Shown: one piece after another, positions 1-11,000 of the stretch | How the letters are laid out: each line of letters starts with the position of its first letter | How positions within the stretch are numbered: position 1 is the stretch's first letter | From: Pyxicephalus adspersus | Taxonomy: Eukaryota > Chordata > Amphibia > Anura > Pyxicephalidae | DNA length: 64,000 nucleotides | Assembly: GCF_032062135.1 (NCBI RefSeq) | Contig: NC_092859.1 | Span: 104,363,179-104,427,178, forward strand | Reading direction: 5' to 3' | Made by a program: the position numbers and the translations under genes | The notes under the pieces: generated by a model | Database searches by the model: none | What the model was told of the DNA's origin: nothing | The model's input: only the letters and a program-made list of their open reading frames with translations

Positions 1-689
1 CTGGCAATTGCAAAAATCTGGAATGTGGTGGCTCGTTCTGTATTATGTAATATAAATATACAGACTGCAGCGTTCTATTTTAGGTAATGTATAAAACCAC
101 CTGCCGTGGGCCAGTTTCTGAATCATTCTGCATAATGTACAGAACACAGTAGTTCAGAGCATGTAATGTACAACATACCTTCAAAAGTGTGCTACTCTTA
201 TGTATGGAATGGATAGCATGTATTATGAATCTTAGGACTTCTGCTTAACATGTTTGATTGATTTTTACTATTAACTTGAATTTGATCAGTGACATTTTTT
301 TCATCAGGAGAGAAAATGAGGGTCAATGAGAGAAAATCTGCAACAGAGCGAAATAAAAATCTGCTAACATATTCATACTTTTTATCACTAAAGAAAAATC
401 ATTTTGCTGGTGTTGCTTTGAGTGTTCTCCCTGCCAGGAAAATGTCAAAAAGTTACCCGTCCAATGAAATCCTGGAAAGCGGTGAAAATCTGCTTCTAAC
501 TTCCCTCCATTTTATCCAAAACTAAAAGTAGACTTTAAACATTGTCATTTCTTATGCTAACCAATTTACTGTAACATTATTACATTTTAGTTACTTTTTC
601 AGACATCCTATACATGGTTGTTTTTATGTCCCCATATATTCACTATACCAAATATGAGGGAATGAATGAAGTGTATCTACTTTTAGTCA

Positions 690-1150
690 ATACTTTTTTC
701 CTAATTTTGAGCGGAAGGTAAAAAAACCCCTGGTACAATTTGCTTCAACAGGGGAAAAAATTCCTTCCTGATTCCATGAGGCAATTGCTCCCTGGATCAA
801 CAGTCTGTTATTTCTACTTAATACCCAGTTATATTCTGTGCTTCTAGAAAAGCATCCAGTTTTATCTTCAAGTAATCTATAGTAGTTGCTGAAACTACTT
901 CCTGAGGGAGCCGATTCCACATTTTCACAGACCTTACAGTGAAGAATCCCTTTGAGTAATGTTTTGCCATCTGTGTCTCATTGAGAAGATTTCCATTTTT
1001 ATTGTGTCATCATAACAGGAAGTCAGGGAATATCTTTACAGTGATTATATAATATCTTTAGGTTTGAGAAATCTTCTCTTGCACTGCATACAGGCGTTTA
1101 GTAATTGTCAATGTCTTTAGGTGACCGTAGAATGAACAAGCGATGTATGG
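690..1150 (-). repeat. Unclassified dispersed repeat-like block
   Basis: The stretch reads as an open minus frame at 687-920 and resembles, from memory, a sequence found many times in frog genomes. I see no terminal repeats or target-site duplication and cannot name the family. Confidence 0.25.
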
Positions 1151-1345
1151 TGGAGCTTTGTTCCTGCTATTGGGAAGAGTTCTCCATATAGTAAACAATA
1201 ATGGTCACTGGTAGACTGTCTTATGATCAGGCATAGTGGATCGCTAAATGACTTTTAACAAGATGATGGCAATAGATCATTTTGGGGTAAAGATATTATA
1301 GCGTCTGCATTCGTCTTTAGTTACATTTAAACAATTGTCATAGAT

Positions 1346-1853
1346 CAGGGGTAGGCAAACTCAGGCCTTTAGGCCAGATACGGCCTAGCCAGTATTCCAG
1401 TCTGCCCAACGTCCCCCTAGTTATTTATTGTTGGATCCGGCCTAATTGAATGGTCACATTATGGCGAGTTCTCACACAGTAACCCCAATTACTATACCTA
1501 AAGAGCAGAAGCAACGCGCAGCTACCAGTCTCCGGAAGGTTGACCTTGACCTTGACCTTGACCTTGACCCCTGAATGGACTGACGAATTATTCTTTGTCC
1601 AACATGGCAACAAAGCCCTGTGTTTAGTGTGCAACTACACCAACAGCCATTTCAAGCGGTTGACTCTTAAGAGGCATTTCAATGCCAAGTATGCGTACAG
1701 AGACTACACCGCGGATGAGCGCAATACTGAGGCTGCTCCCTTGCAGTCAGGGTTGGAAAAAACCTTTCCTTGGACACCTTGTTTCCTCTGGCTTAGTGTG
1801 CCTTCTTGACCTCTTGAAATGGCCTAGTAGTCCAAAAAGTTTGCCGACCCCTG
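1346..1853 (+). mobile_element. Non-autonomous hAT element with BED zinc-finger relic
   Basis: 508 bp bounded by terminal inverted repeats CAGGGGTAGGCAAACT and, at the right, the complement of CAGGGGTCGGCAAACT (15 of 16 match). Flanking 8-bp duplications are TCATAGAT (1338-1345) and TCAAAGAT (1854-1861), 7 of 8 identical. The ends and 8-bp duplication fit the hAT superfamily, Charlie-like. Inside, an open frame carries a BED-finger fragment with Cys codons at 1621 and 1630 and a His at 1675. The last zinc ligand is Tyr rather than His, so the finger is decayed. A (TTGACC)5 run at 1540-1569 sits just before it. A shorter relative lies at 42876-43072. Confidence 0.85.
1540..1569 (+). repeat. 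(TTGACC)5 hexamer repeat
   Basis: Five perfect TTGACC units inside the hAT element, in frame with the BED-finger reading frame, where they encode alternating Leu and Thr in one frame or Leu-Asp in another. Confidence 0.9.
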
Positions 1854-2774
1854 TCAAAGATGTATACAGCATCTAGTTCTTTATCTTGTTTTTTGCATGC
1901 AGTTATTACTCTGGAAACTTTTATGTATGTTTGCTAGATGTGTACACTGTGAATATGGTTGTCGGCTTCAAGTTCATGCAAGTTGTTAGACTGGTTCTGT
2001 TTTTCATTGAACACAATTGTTTAATTTTTTACCATCACACCTACAAAGATTTTTGCATGACTGCACAGTTCTTTTATCTGCATGGTTCAGAATGTTTGAA
2101 ATGAGAAATGTTTTGAAGTATTTTTTCCTCTTGCGATCACCTGTGTTTGTTTCTCTTTTTTTTTCTCTGCACATAGAATTTGATAGGATGATGGCTGCAT
2201 CATTTCTTTCATGGCTTGGAATAATACCCATAAAGCTCTGTAACACCAGTGCCCTAGGTGCACCCTGCCCTAAACATTTTTTTTTATTGTGCAATAGGTT
2301 TTCAAAACAAAATATTAAAGCATGTAAAACATTTCCCATACCAGCCACGTATGGAGATAAATCGTTTTTGTCTATCAGTAAATCACAACCTTTGTGTAGC
2401 ACTGCAGAGTAGGAAGGACAGGCTGTGTATTTGGTGAACAGAATAGCTGCTCTGTGTACATATTAGTAGGTAGGGAAATCCCTTGGAAATGTTGCAGAAA
2501 AGCTTTGCCCATAGTTTTTTTTTCACTGCCAATGATGTGATGTATATACATTATTAATTTCTAAGGTCTAGTCCTGACTGGCAGAATAGAAAAATAGAAT
2601 GTTTTTCCATTCCATGCATGAAAACAACCTTTCACAACAAACTAGTTGTCAGCCTTGCATTGGTTTAAAAAACAAAAACAATCCTTTACGGTTACACGTT
2701 TTGTTTATTTTTCTGATACTTGTCAGGATGGCTTGTATCCACCAATTATTATAGTTTGTCTTGGATGAGTATTA

Positions 2775-3013
2775 GCCTGCATACACATGACAGATCATTG
2801 CCAACTGAGATGCTTGTGCTCATCTCATGCAAAAATCTGACGCACAGCAGTCCCCCAACATCGGTAAAGGTCAGCCGCCATAATCACATTAGTCTTACTC
2901 CCACCGTCCATTCATAGACACAAATGGCGCTGCGTGTAGCACTCTCACTCATTCATCTCCCTGATCACCGAAGTTGGTTTCCACCAACAGTTATTTCAGG
3001 TGTGTACATAGCC
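2775..3013. mobile_element. Old Harbinger-like MITE copy
   Basis: The left end GCCTGCATACACATGA and the right end TGTGTACATAGCC are degenerate versions of the inverted termini seen at 22063-22476 and 11448-11737. The left flank is TTA. Divergence is high, so this is an old copy. Confidence 0.45.
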
Positions 3014-5879
3014 GTCGTGTCTTAGGGTTTGGCAGATGGAATAGTAATGTGCAGCTAGGGACCGAGAACAAGAGAACTTTTTGGTGTTGCAGAAATCTAA
3101 TGTACTTCTAAATTTGGCTGAAAACACATTGAGGTTGATTTACCAAAGAATATAAGCTATTCACATTACAAGGTGAATTACTGCTTTGCAAGGGGTAGTT
3201 TATTTGGCTTAGTGAATGAGGTGAAATTCTAATTGCAACTGTACAAATGTAGGCAAGCAAAACTCCTGTGGTTTGATTCCATTCATGTGATTCAGTATTT
3301 TTTTTTTCCACATTTTAATTTTCTGCTTTGTAATATATCTCCTGCATTTGGATCATTTTTTTACAAAATCAACCCAGTTCTCTTTTGCACAGAAACTACA
3401 ACTGCCCTGTCAGCTACCTGTGGGAATACAGATGCTGCCTGTCGCTGACCCAGCTCCCCCTTTCTCCTTGTGTCCAGAGAAAATTGGTCGCCATATACAT
3501 ACATTTATAACGGTCCTGGCTTAAGAAGCCTGTCCACATTGGGTAAAAGGCTGTAATTATGGGGATTGCATATGCAAATAGAAACATTTCCTCATTTTTG
3601 GGGAAGGAAATTATGTGTTGGATGATGGCAATCTGTCATTGAAAAAGGAACTGCAAAATGGCTGTAAAGATTCGTGGAAGCAGTGGGCACTTGTCTGTGT
3701 AATCGAGCATGTGCACCAACACAAAAAGTGTTCAAAGACTTACATATTTGTTTTGTAAATCAGAGGAAACACTGCCTGTTGTAGGGAAGGGCTCTTGCAC
3801 TCTGAGAAAGCTTCAATCTCTTTACAAAGGTCAGACATCCCCACTCAGTACCCTGCCAACCCCATACCAGCACTCTCTAACATAGGGAGGGGATGAACTT
3901 TCCTGATGGCAGAGCTATGGATCTGATGCAGCACGGGGATGTCCATCCACTGCAATCCAGTGAGCCCAAGTCCCCACTCTACAGCATGCTGGCAGTAAAT
4001 TTATTTTTCTTCCTGTCCCAACTCAACTGTGAGCTGGATGCCTGCTGCTACATGTCTTTTCCCCAGGACAACCTTTACATTGGAGGGGCTGATCTACACA
4101 TAATTTGTAGTCTTTTAACCCTTTAATATTAAGGTCCTTTATTTAGACTTTGACATTAATTGTTATTGTTATCAGTATAGAGTGTAAACATTTATGTTTA
4201 ATATATATAGTTGTATTGTTGCTAAATGAACAATACTTATGTATTTTTATGTGAGTTATTTGAATACTACTGCAGGTTCAATAGAATTGTATTGCCTCTG
4301 CTGTGTAACTTCTCCCTGCTTCATGTATCACCAGTCACATTAAACTTTAACGCTAGGTTTTAACTTGATTGGTGTCTTTTGCCATTTCTCTTTTTATATG
4401 TAAGGGTCAGCAAGGAGGTTGCTTAATCATTACAAAGTTACACGACAACATACAATGCAAAATGAGTCTGTTTCTCATTGCCCATGTAGAATATCCCATT
4501 TCCATATGGGACAAACTGATATAATCTCAATTTCCTCCTAGTTCACAGTATATTAGTTTTGACAGCAGCCATTATGCATGGTTAGGGTATATCCATGGAA
4601 AGCTGTGTATGTATGGGAAAATAGTGATTTGTTGCATCTGTTGGAAAAGTCTGCTTTTTTGTTCATCTGGCTATTAGAAGCTTAGTCCTTATTTCCTACA
4701 TTAAAGAATAAGAGCTGCATGGAGTGTGGCACATATCTGGTCAGCAGTAGCTCAGAGGGGAAAGTAAAACTAAATGAGTTTAATCATTTCAGGTACTTAT
4801 TCATAAAATAGGGTACTGTTTATAAAAGTAATAATGGTGTGGCAAATATACAGAGAGAAAATGTAATCCTGCTTTCAAAAAGTTCAAATTCAAAATGAGT
4901 ATGGAACATTTATGCTGATTTAACACAACTGTTTTGAGAAGTTGCCTTGTCCAAATGTTGGCTTTCGTTGGGCTTTATATAAGGTAGCTTTCTTGTAATT
5001 TTTGATTATTTTGTGTAAGGTGAACTGGTAGTAGAAAGTGATCAGGAAATCAGCGTTCTGCCCTTGATATGCACACCTATTCCTTTGTTTTATTTTTAGG
5101 AAGTCAGCAATGGTATAAAGGAAATATATTTTTGTCATTAGTATATTGCCAGTAAGATAACAATTTGGTAGTACAAGTTATATACATGTATGTACAGGAT
5201 TTCCTTTTCTTTCCATTTCAGAGTCAGAACTGGAACTGAAAAATGACTACTTTTGGAATAGAATAGAAATCATGTGAAACAATTACACAAAGAATTGTGA
5301 TTCTAGATACTTTTATTAAAACTTTACAGATCAGGGAAACATTTAACGTTCAATAACTATAGAAGTACATTTATATTTATAAAAACAGGTCAGGTCCTCC
5401 TCTAACCAATTTCCTAACCCATTTGTACTTAAGAAATGTAAATGCCATTCCATATCTGTGATGTGCTTTTATATGGAGAATTACCATGGCCCGCTATATC
5501 TTTAGCTCCCAACCTTTTATGTAAATGCTTAAAACTAAACCTTAAAACTGTGAGCAGGCAGGTTCATTATTGCAGCAGGTACATACTCTGTTTATCTCAG
5601 TGGCGGGAACAAATTAATTCCTGTGCACTTGTGCAGTAGTTATTTCATTTCGACCTGGCCATCTAATGTTGGTCCCAAGTATGGTGAATCTGGAAAAGGT
5701 CCAGATTAAGATTTTGCTACCAGTAAAAGGAGCTAAGGCAAATAAAAGTAAGTTTACTTCTACTTGAAGCGGCATGCTGTTGTACCTGTACATACTCCTA
5801 GATCAGATCCTTTTGTTCTCAGGGTGCCGAGTCTACTTTGAGTGTAGTCGCACACTGTTTGAGAATTGACATTGTAATT

Positions 5880-5894
5880 GGGGGGGGGGGGGGG
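5880..5894 (+). repeat. 15-G homopolymer
   Basis: Uninterrupted run of 15 G within intron 1. Such runs can form G-quadruplex structures and are often mis-sized in sequencing, so the exact length is uncertain. Confidence 0.9.
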
Positions 5895-6604
5895 ATAACT
5901 AAACTATTAAAGTACAGTTATCCTTTAGGCCCATGTTCCTTCATTGCTGAAATATATAAATGCTGTGGATTTTTTTTCCTTTCTCAGTTTCACAGTAGAG
6001 TAGTGTATCGAATTGCCAATAAGCTGCAAACATATCTTGTTTACTTTCCAGTCCGCCCACTCCTGACTGCAGACAGTCTTCCCTAAATTGTGTGTGATCC
6101 AACTTGTTCTGCATACTGAAGCCTGTCTGGCCACGGATTAGAGTTCATTTATGATCAATGTTTTCTCATGAAGAATTCTCTCTAGGCATAGCTGTATCTC
6201 AATTGAGTAGCTTATTCGTCTTTACTTAACATTTATTACGTTAGGCATGAAAACCTAAAAATGTTGATTAATCTCTAAAGACCATGATCTAAAGACGCAT
6301 TTGGTAACGTTCTTTGTGTTTTCTTTCTTGTGTTTCCTCAATCCCCATTTTTATCAGACTTTTGTTTTATATTGTTTAATAGGCCGCCGTGTGTGTGTGT
6401 GTTTTTTTTCTTCAGTGTTAACACAACATTGTGAGATGGGATCATTTTTAAATTTTATCGTTTGTAAATTAGAATTTTTTTTACCCAGGATCCAGTCACT
6501 ATAATTAAAATGCAATAGGAAGGTGCCTGAACAAAGTAGGCAGAAAGAAGGAATGAGGAGATATCCTAAATGTGGGGCTTTGCTCAGCAATAGTGGATTT
6601 AGAC

Positions 6605-7364
6605 CAGGGGTGGGCAAACTTTTTGACGCAGGGGCTACAATGGGTTTTAAAATTTGGCAAAGGGGCTGGGCCAGGATCAGATGGATGGAGCGCCGAGACG
6701 GGTGTCACTGAACGTGACGTCATTATGGCATAACCCCGCCCAGGACTGCGATCTGAGACTGCGATGGGAGAATAGCCAGGTTGTCCTCCCCCCACTTACC
6801 TGAGCTCACGATTTGTGGAGGGGACATGGTCCACGCCTTTGGCTGTGTGGCCCCCCAGCAGGGTCTTTCTCCTGACCCTGCTCGGGGGGGGGCACCAACC
6901 AGAGCTGCGGACTACACGGATCTACTTCAGCGGAGCGGCTAAAATAGAGAGTTCAATGGGCCGGATAAAAAAGCCTAACGGGACGTATATGGCCCATGCC
7001 TGCACTAGTGGGAAGGAGCTCTTTTTTTAAAAAGTGAAAGTGCAATTCAGGAAAAACCTAAAAACAACTAGAGTTACTTTAAGAGGAAACCATCAGGTTC
7101 CCCTGAATGGCTGAATAGCTACAGTATTTACCCTCCCAGGACTTTAATGTTTGGCTGATGGGAGAGCAGGCGAGTTGTACAGGGCACATGGTCCGCGGCT
7201 CTGGCCAGTGCGGCTTTCCAGCGGGGTCCCTCTCAAGACCTCACTTAGGGGGGCACCGGCCAGAGCCGCGGACCGTGAATCTACTTCAGGGGAGCTGCTG
7301 AAGTAGATAGTTCAACAGGCCGAATATAAAAAAGCCCTATTGAGCCATAGTTTGCCCATGCCTC
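6605..7364 (+). mobile_element. Composite hAT-type element next to RSBN1L exon 2
   Basis: It starts CAGGGGTGGGCAAACT and ends in a degenerate complement (AGTTTGCCCATGCCTC). Flanking 8-mers are ATTTAGAC (6597-6604) and GTTTAGAC (7365-7372), 7 of 8 identical, the hAT signature. Internally, a GC-rich block at about 6825-6985 recurs in the same orientation at about 7186-7345. A second terminus-like GCCCATGCCTG ends at 7002. The unit therefore looks like one full copy plus a duplicated right half within one pair of target duplications. No transposase remains. Confidence 0.75.
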
Positions 7365-7463
7365 GTTTAGACAAAAGTGTGTGTTTGTTTTACTGAAAAA
7401 TACCCGTAGAATGGAGTGTTGTAATCAATGTTAAATGCTTAAAATCATTTGTTTTTTATTTAG

Positions 7464-8098
7464 ATCCTAATGAAAAGCCAAAACCAAACACAGAAGAACT
7501 GCAGATTAAAAAGGTTAAGAAGAAAAAGAAAAAGAAACACAAGGAGGGCGAGAAGCGTAAACAGCCGAAAATGTACAGCAAATCAATCCAGACAGTCTGC
7601 TCAGGCCTGGTCTATGACATGGGGAGATATGATAACACCGGAGCCAAAGTAGAAGTGGATGACCGTTTGAAGGACCTGGTTGTAAAGGTAGAGGACAAGA
7701 AGGTTGCTCCAGAGAATGAATCTCCTTTTCTGTCTCTGAAGGAGCCTCGCGATCAGCACAAGCCCAAGCGGTTGGACTCTTTGGAATTCAAGCACCTCAT
7801 TCACATAGAACATCAGCCCAATGGTGGAGCATCTTTAATACATGCTTACAGTAGTGAACTCTCTCACCTGTCTCCCATGGAGATGGAAAGGTTTGCTGAG
7901 GAATTTGTTAGTTTAGTCTTTAGTGAAAATGAAAACAGTGCAGCTTATTATGTCATGGGGATTGTGCATGGGGCAGCCACCTATTTACCTGACTTTTTGG
8001 ATTACTTTTCCTTTAACTTTCCCAACTCCCCTGTCAAAATGGAGATCTTGGGGAAGAAAGACATCGAGACCACAACTATTTCGAACTTCCATGCTCAG
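7464..8098 (+). CDS. RSBN1L: RSBN1L exon 2
   Basis: The acceptor is a T-rich tract ending TTTAG at 7463 and the donor is CAG|GTAAGA at 8098/8099. The exon starts with two bases of a split codon, then encodes 211 residues. These comprise the lysine-rich basic run, a linker rich in acidic residues, and the start of the conserved core ([35 protein letters not shown]). It ends in phase 0 after HAQ. A 760-bp hAT element ends only about 100 bp upstream of the acceptor. Confidence 0.95.
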
Positions 8099-11000
8099 GT
8101 AAGAGGAAGGGGCTGATTTCCTATTTGGAAATGTGAATTTTTAAATGAGGTTCATATATAATTTATATATTTAACTTAAGAATATATTGATATTGAAAAA
8201 TGAATGCGTAGGGTTATTGCGCTGGTTTCTGTCAAGAGCTTTTCTATAAGGGGAAAAAAAGCATGAAAGTTGATTCAACATAGATGTTAAAAATTATTTT
8301 AATAAAGACAAGGTAGTAAATATTACGTATGTACCAAAAAATTGCTGGTTGTTAGATTTTGGATCGTGTGTTGCATGCTCACACCAAGCCTTCTGCTTGC
8401 CTTCCTTTCCAGAAAGAGCCTAAATAGAGAGATATACTATATGTGTTTATTTATTTATTTTGCCTTTTTTTTTTTTTTTTAATGGGCAATTTTAGACCCA
8501 TAGTGAGCCACAGGGTTCTGCTGTGTAGGCTCAACAGCAGTCCCAACTTCTCCCATTCAAGTGAATGACAGATTGCTCATGGCTGGGCAGTTATTTTAAA
8601 GATTTGCACCACAGCCACAAGCAAATCTGGTTACCTGCAGTGTGGTTTGGCGCTTCTGGGTACACAGTTGCAGGTCTCTGTATGCCCAGGAGCTGCCAGC
8701 CATGCAGTTTCACACCACTGGTGTTTAAGGGTGCTTACTCCATTTGGTTTCAGAATATTAAGTCAATGACCCATAATATTTGTGTAATCTGTAAAATCAG
8801 AGCTGCTGGTTCTCTATACTTTCTCTGGGTCACTGCTGCAAAAAGTGCTTTATTAGAACCACAGCAGAGTGGGCGCATGGTTTTATACCATCCAAAGATT
8901 GTACTTGTAAGTTGTACCAGGGCAAAACAATTTACATCAAACTGTCATATGCTAGTATATAGCCAAATCAAACATATTCAGAAAGCCTTTTGTGATATGT
9001 TCCTAAAACACTAAAATTAGAGTGTGAACGGTTGAGGACTCAATTACTTAATAAAGATTCTACACTAAATTCACTGCCTCAACAGCCCCATGATTCTGGT
9101 GTCTCAATTCATTGTATTTGTAAATGGAAATTATGTCTCTTGCCAGTTCCTTCTGACACATTACACCCCACTTTGGGGCGATTTAATGCACCTTTAATTT
9201 ATTGTGTAATATTTGAGGCTGAAAGGATGAGTATGACCTCAGATGACATACACTTTAGACCATTTTCAAGTCTTGCTGGCAATTTAGTTGCCCTTTCTTT
9301 TTTTCTCTCATGGCACCCTTGTTTTCTTTGGACATTAAATATTTTCGTCTTGGGTTCAGCCTTGCACCTTTTTGCTTATTGACCTGGCTGCATTTTGTTT
9401 GCACAAAAAAAAATTAGTTTGTGATGAAACGTGGATTTGTTTGTACCAGATATGAAAAAAATGGGGTTGGTAGCAATCATCTAAAAGCTTTACAAAAGTG
9501 AACAAAACATGTGTCACTAAAATGATTATTTATTGAATATTCTAGTCTTTTAACCAGACAATGCCTGTTCACATAACTGAACTTCTCTATGATAAAAATA
9601 TAATGTGCCTTACAAGTTGGCCCACCACCATATAAAAAAAATAAATGAAATATTGCATTTCATGTGTTTTGGTCCTCTTGTACATAAATCACAAAGACAA
9701 TTGCTAGTAGCCTTTTTGAGCGTTTAAACACAAAATTGTTATTTACCTATTTTTTAACCCAAACCCCTTAATGCTTTTTAAATGATATCCCAGTCTGCGT
9801 AGGAGAGAAAATGAGTCTCATTGGGCCTAACTTTCTTGCACAGTAACCAGGGCAGTTGCTGATAGAAGAGCAAGCACAGGGTATTTCCTAACAATGTTTT
9901 GGTTCTGCTTCCCTTACCAGACACAAACTGGGCAGCAGAGAAAAAAATTAGGTTCTGCATGAGATACAATTGACTTTAAAGGTAACAAAATTATGTACTA
10001 TCAGATATACCTTATCTATAAAATCAATATGTACCCAGTCATATAGACTATTGACCTGCATATTTGTTGGTAGATCTAATAAATTATTGTAGAATCATAA
10101 TATTTGTAGTTTACCTTGGTCAAGAAAAACATTAAAACACCTAATGTTGTGTAGGGGATATGGTCTAAATCTTCTTCGCTCCATTCAAATAAAGAAAAGA
10201 ATATTTTACCTAAAATACCGCTGAGCTCCGTGGAAATCTCTCTAGTTTTCATTAGTGTTATTCTGGTGATCGTCACCTTCTCCGTGGACAGAGCTAAGAT
10301 CTAAATGGGCTGCTGTCAGACTTCCTCTATTGCCACTGCAGTGCCCAGGTCTGTGGCTTCAGATGTATATCATGTATTGTCGGTCAGTCCCGCTGCACAA
10401 CCCGTCTGTGGGCAGGGCTAAAGCTGTGTACACACATTGGATTTTTGTTGTTGGAAATGATCTTCACAATCCTTTCCAACAACAAATGACTTCTATATGT
10501 GCAGCACTCGTTCATTCATCTTTCAAAGTTCTGTTCTATGATGAGCAGAGAGGGGAGCATTAGCAAGCAGCACCCTGCTGCACTCTCCTCCCTTCACTTC
10601 CATTGCGATCGTTCGTTTTCTGTCGTTTTTGGATCCATGAACACTGTCGGACAGCCGCTGTATACATGTTAGATGCTCGTCCGAGTTTAGCCCTCAGGCT
10701 TGTATCAGCCAAGAATCATTTGACGTGTACATAGCCATAGTCACAGAGAAACCACTGTAAGTAATAAAGTTAGAGCTGCCCGTCCAGGCATTACCAAGCC
10801 TGCAGTGTAGGTGTGTCCGGTATGCACACAGCTTGTCACAAAATAAAAATGGATCATTTGTACACGAGTGGCAGTACTACAAAGGGAATGAAAGTGCAAG
10901 TAACTGTTCTGTGGTCAGTCTGGTGCTATTGCAATCATTGTAAATGTAAGTTTTATGTGTATAGAATATTTCCATAAATCAGTAAAAAATCACTCAAATG

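Larger units (their letters stand above)
1..7463 (+). other. RSBN1L: RSBN1L intron 1 (right part)
   Basis: No coding exon is supported here. The stretch holds, in order, unassigned AT-rich DNA, an old dispersed-repeat-like block (about 690-1150), a hAT element with a BED-finger relic (1346-1853), an old Harbinger-like copy (2775-3013), several kb in which I recognise nothing, a 15-G run (5880-5894), and a composite hAT element (6605-7364) abutting the exon 2 acceptor region. Confidence 0.7.

Noticed and set aside
2004..2412. Overlapping open frames of 131 and 132 residues on opposite strands
   Set aside because: No recognisable protein, low-complexity composition, no splice context; two complementary frames cannot both be expected to code.
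8565..9014. 149-residue plus-strand open frame inside RSBN1L intron 2
   Set aside because: No motif recognised, and it lies in AT-rich intronic DNA without a promoter or poly(A) signal.
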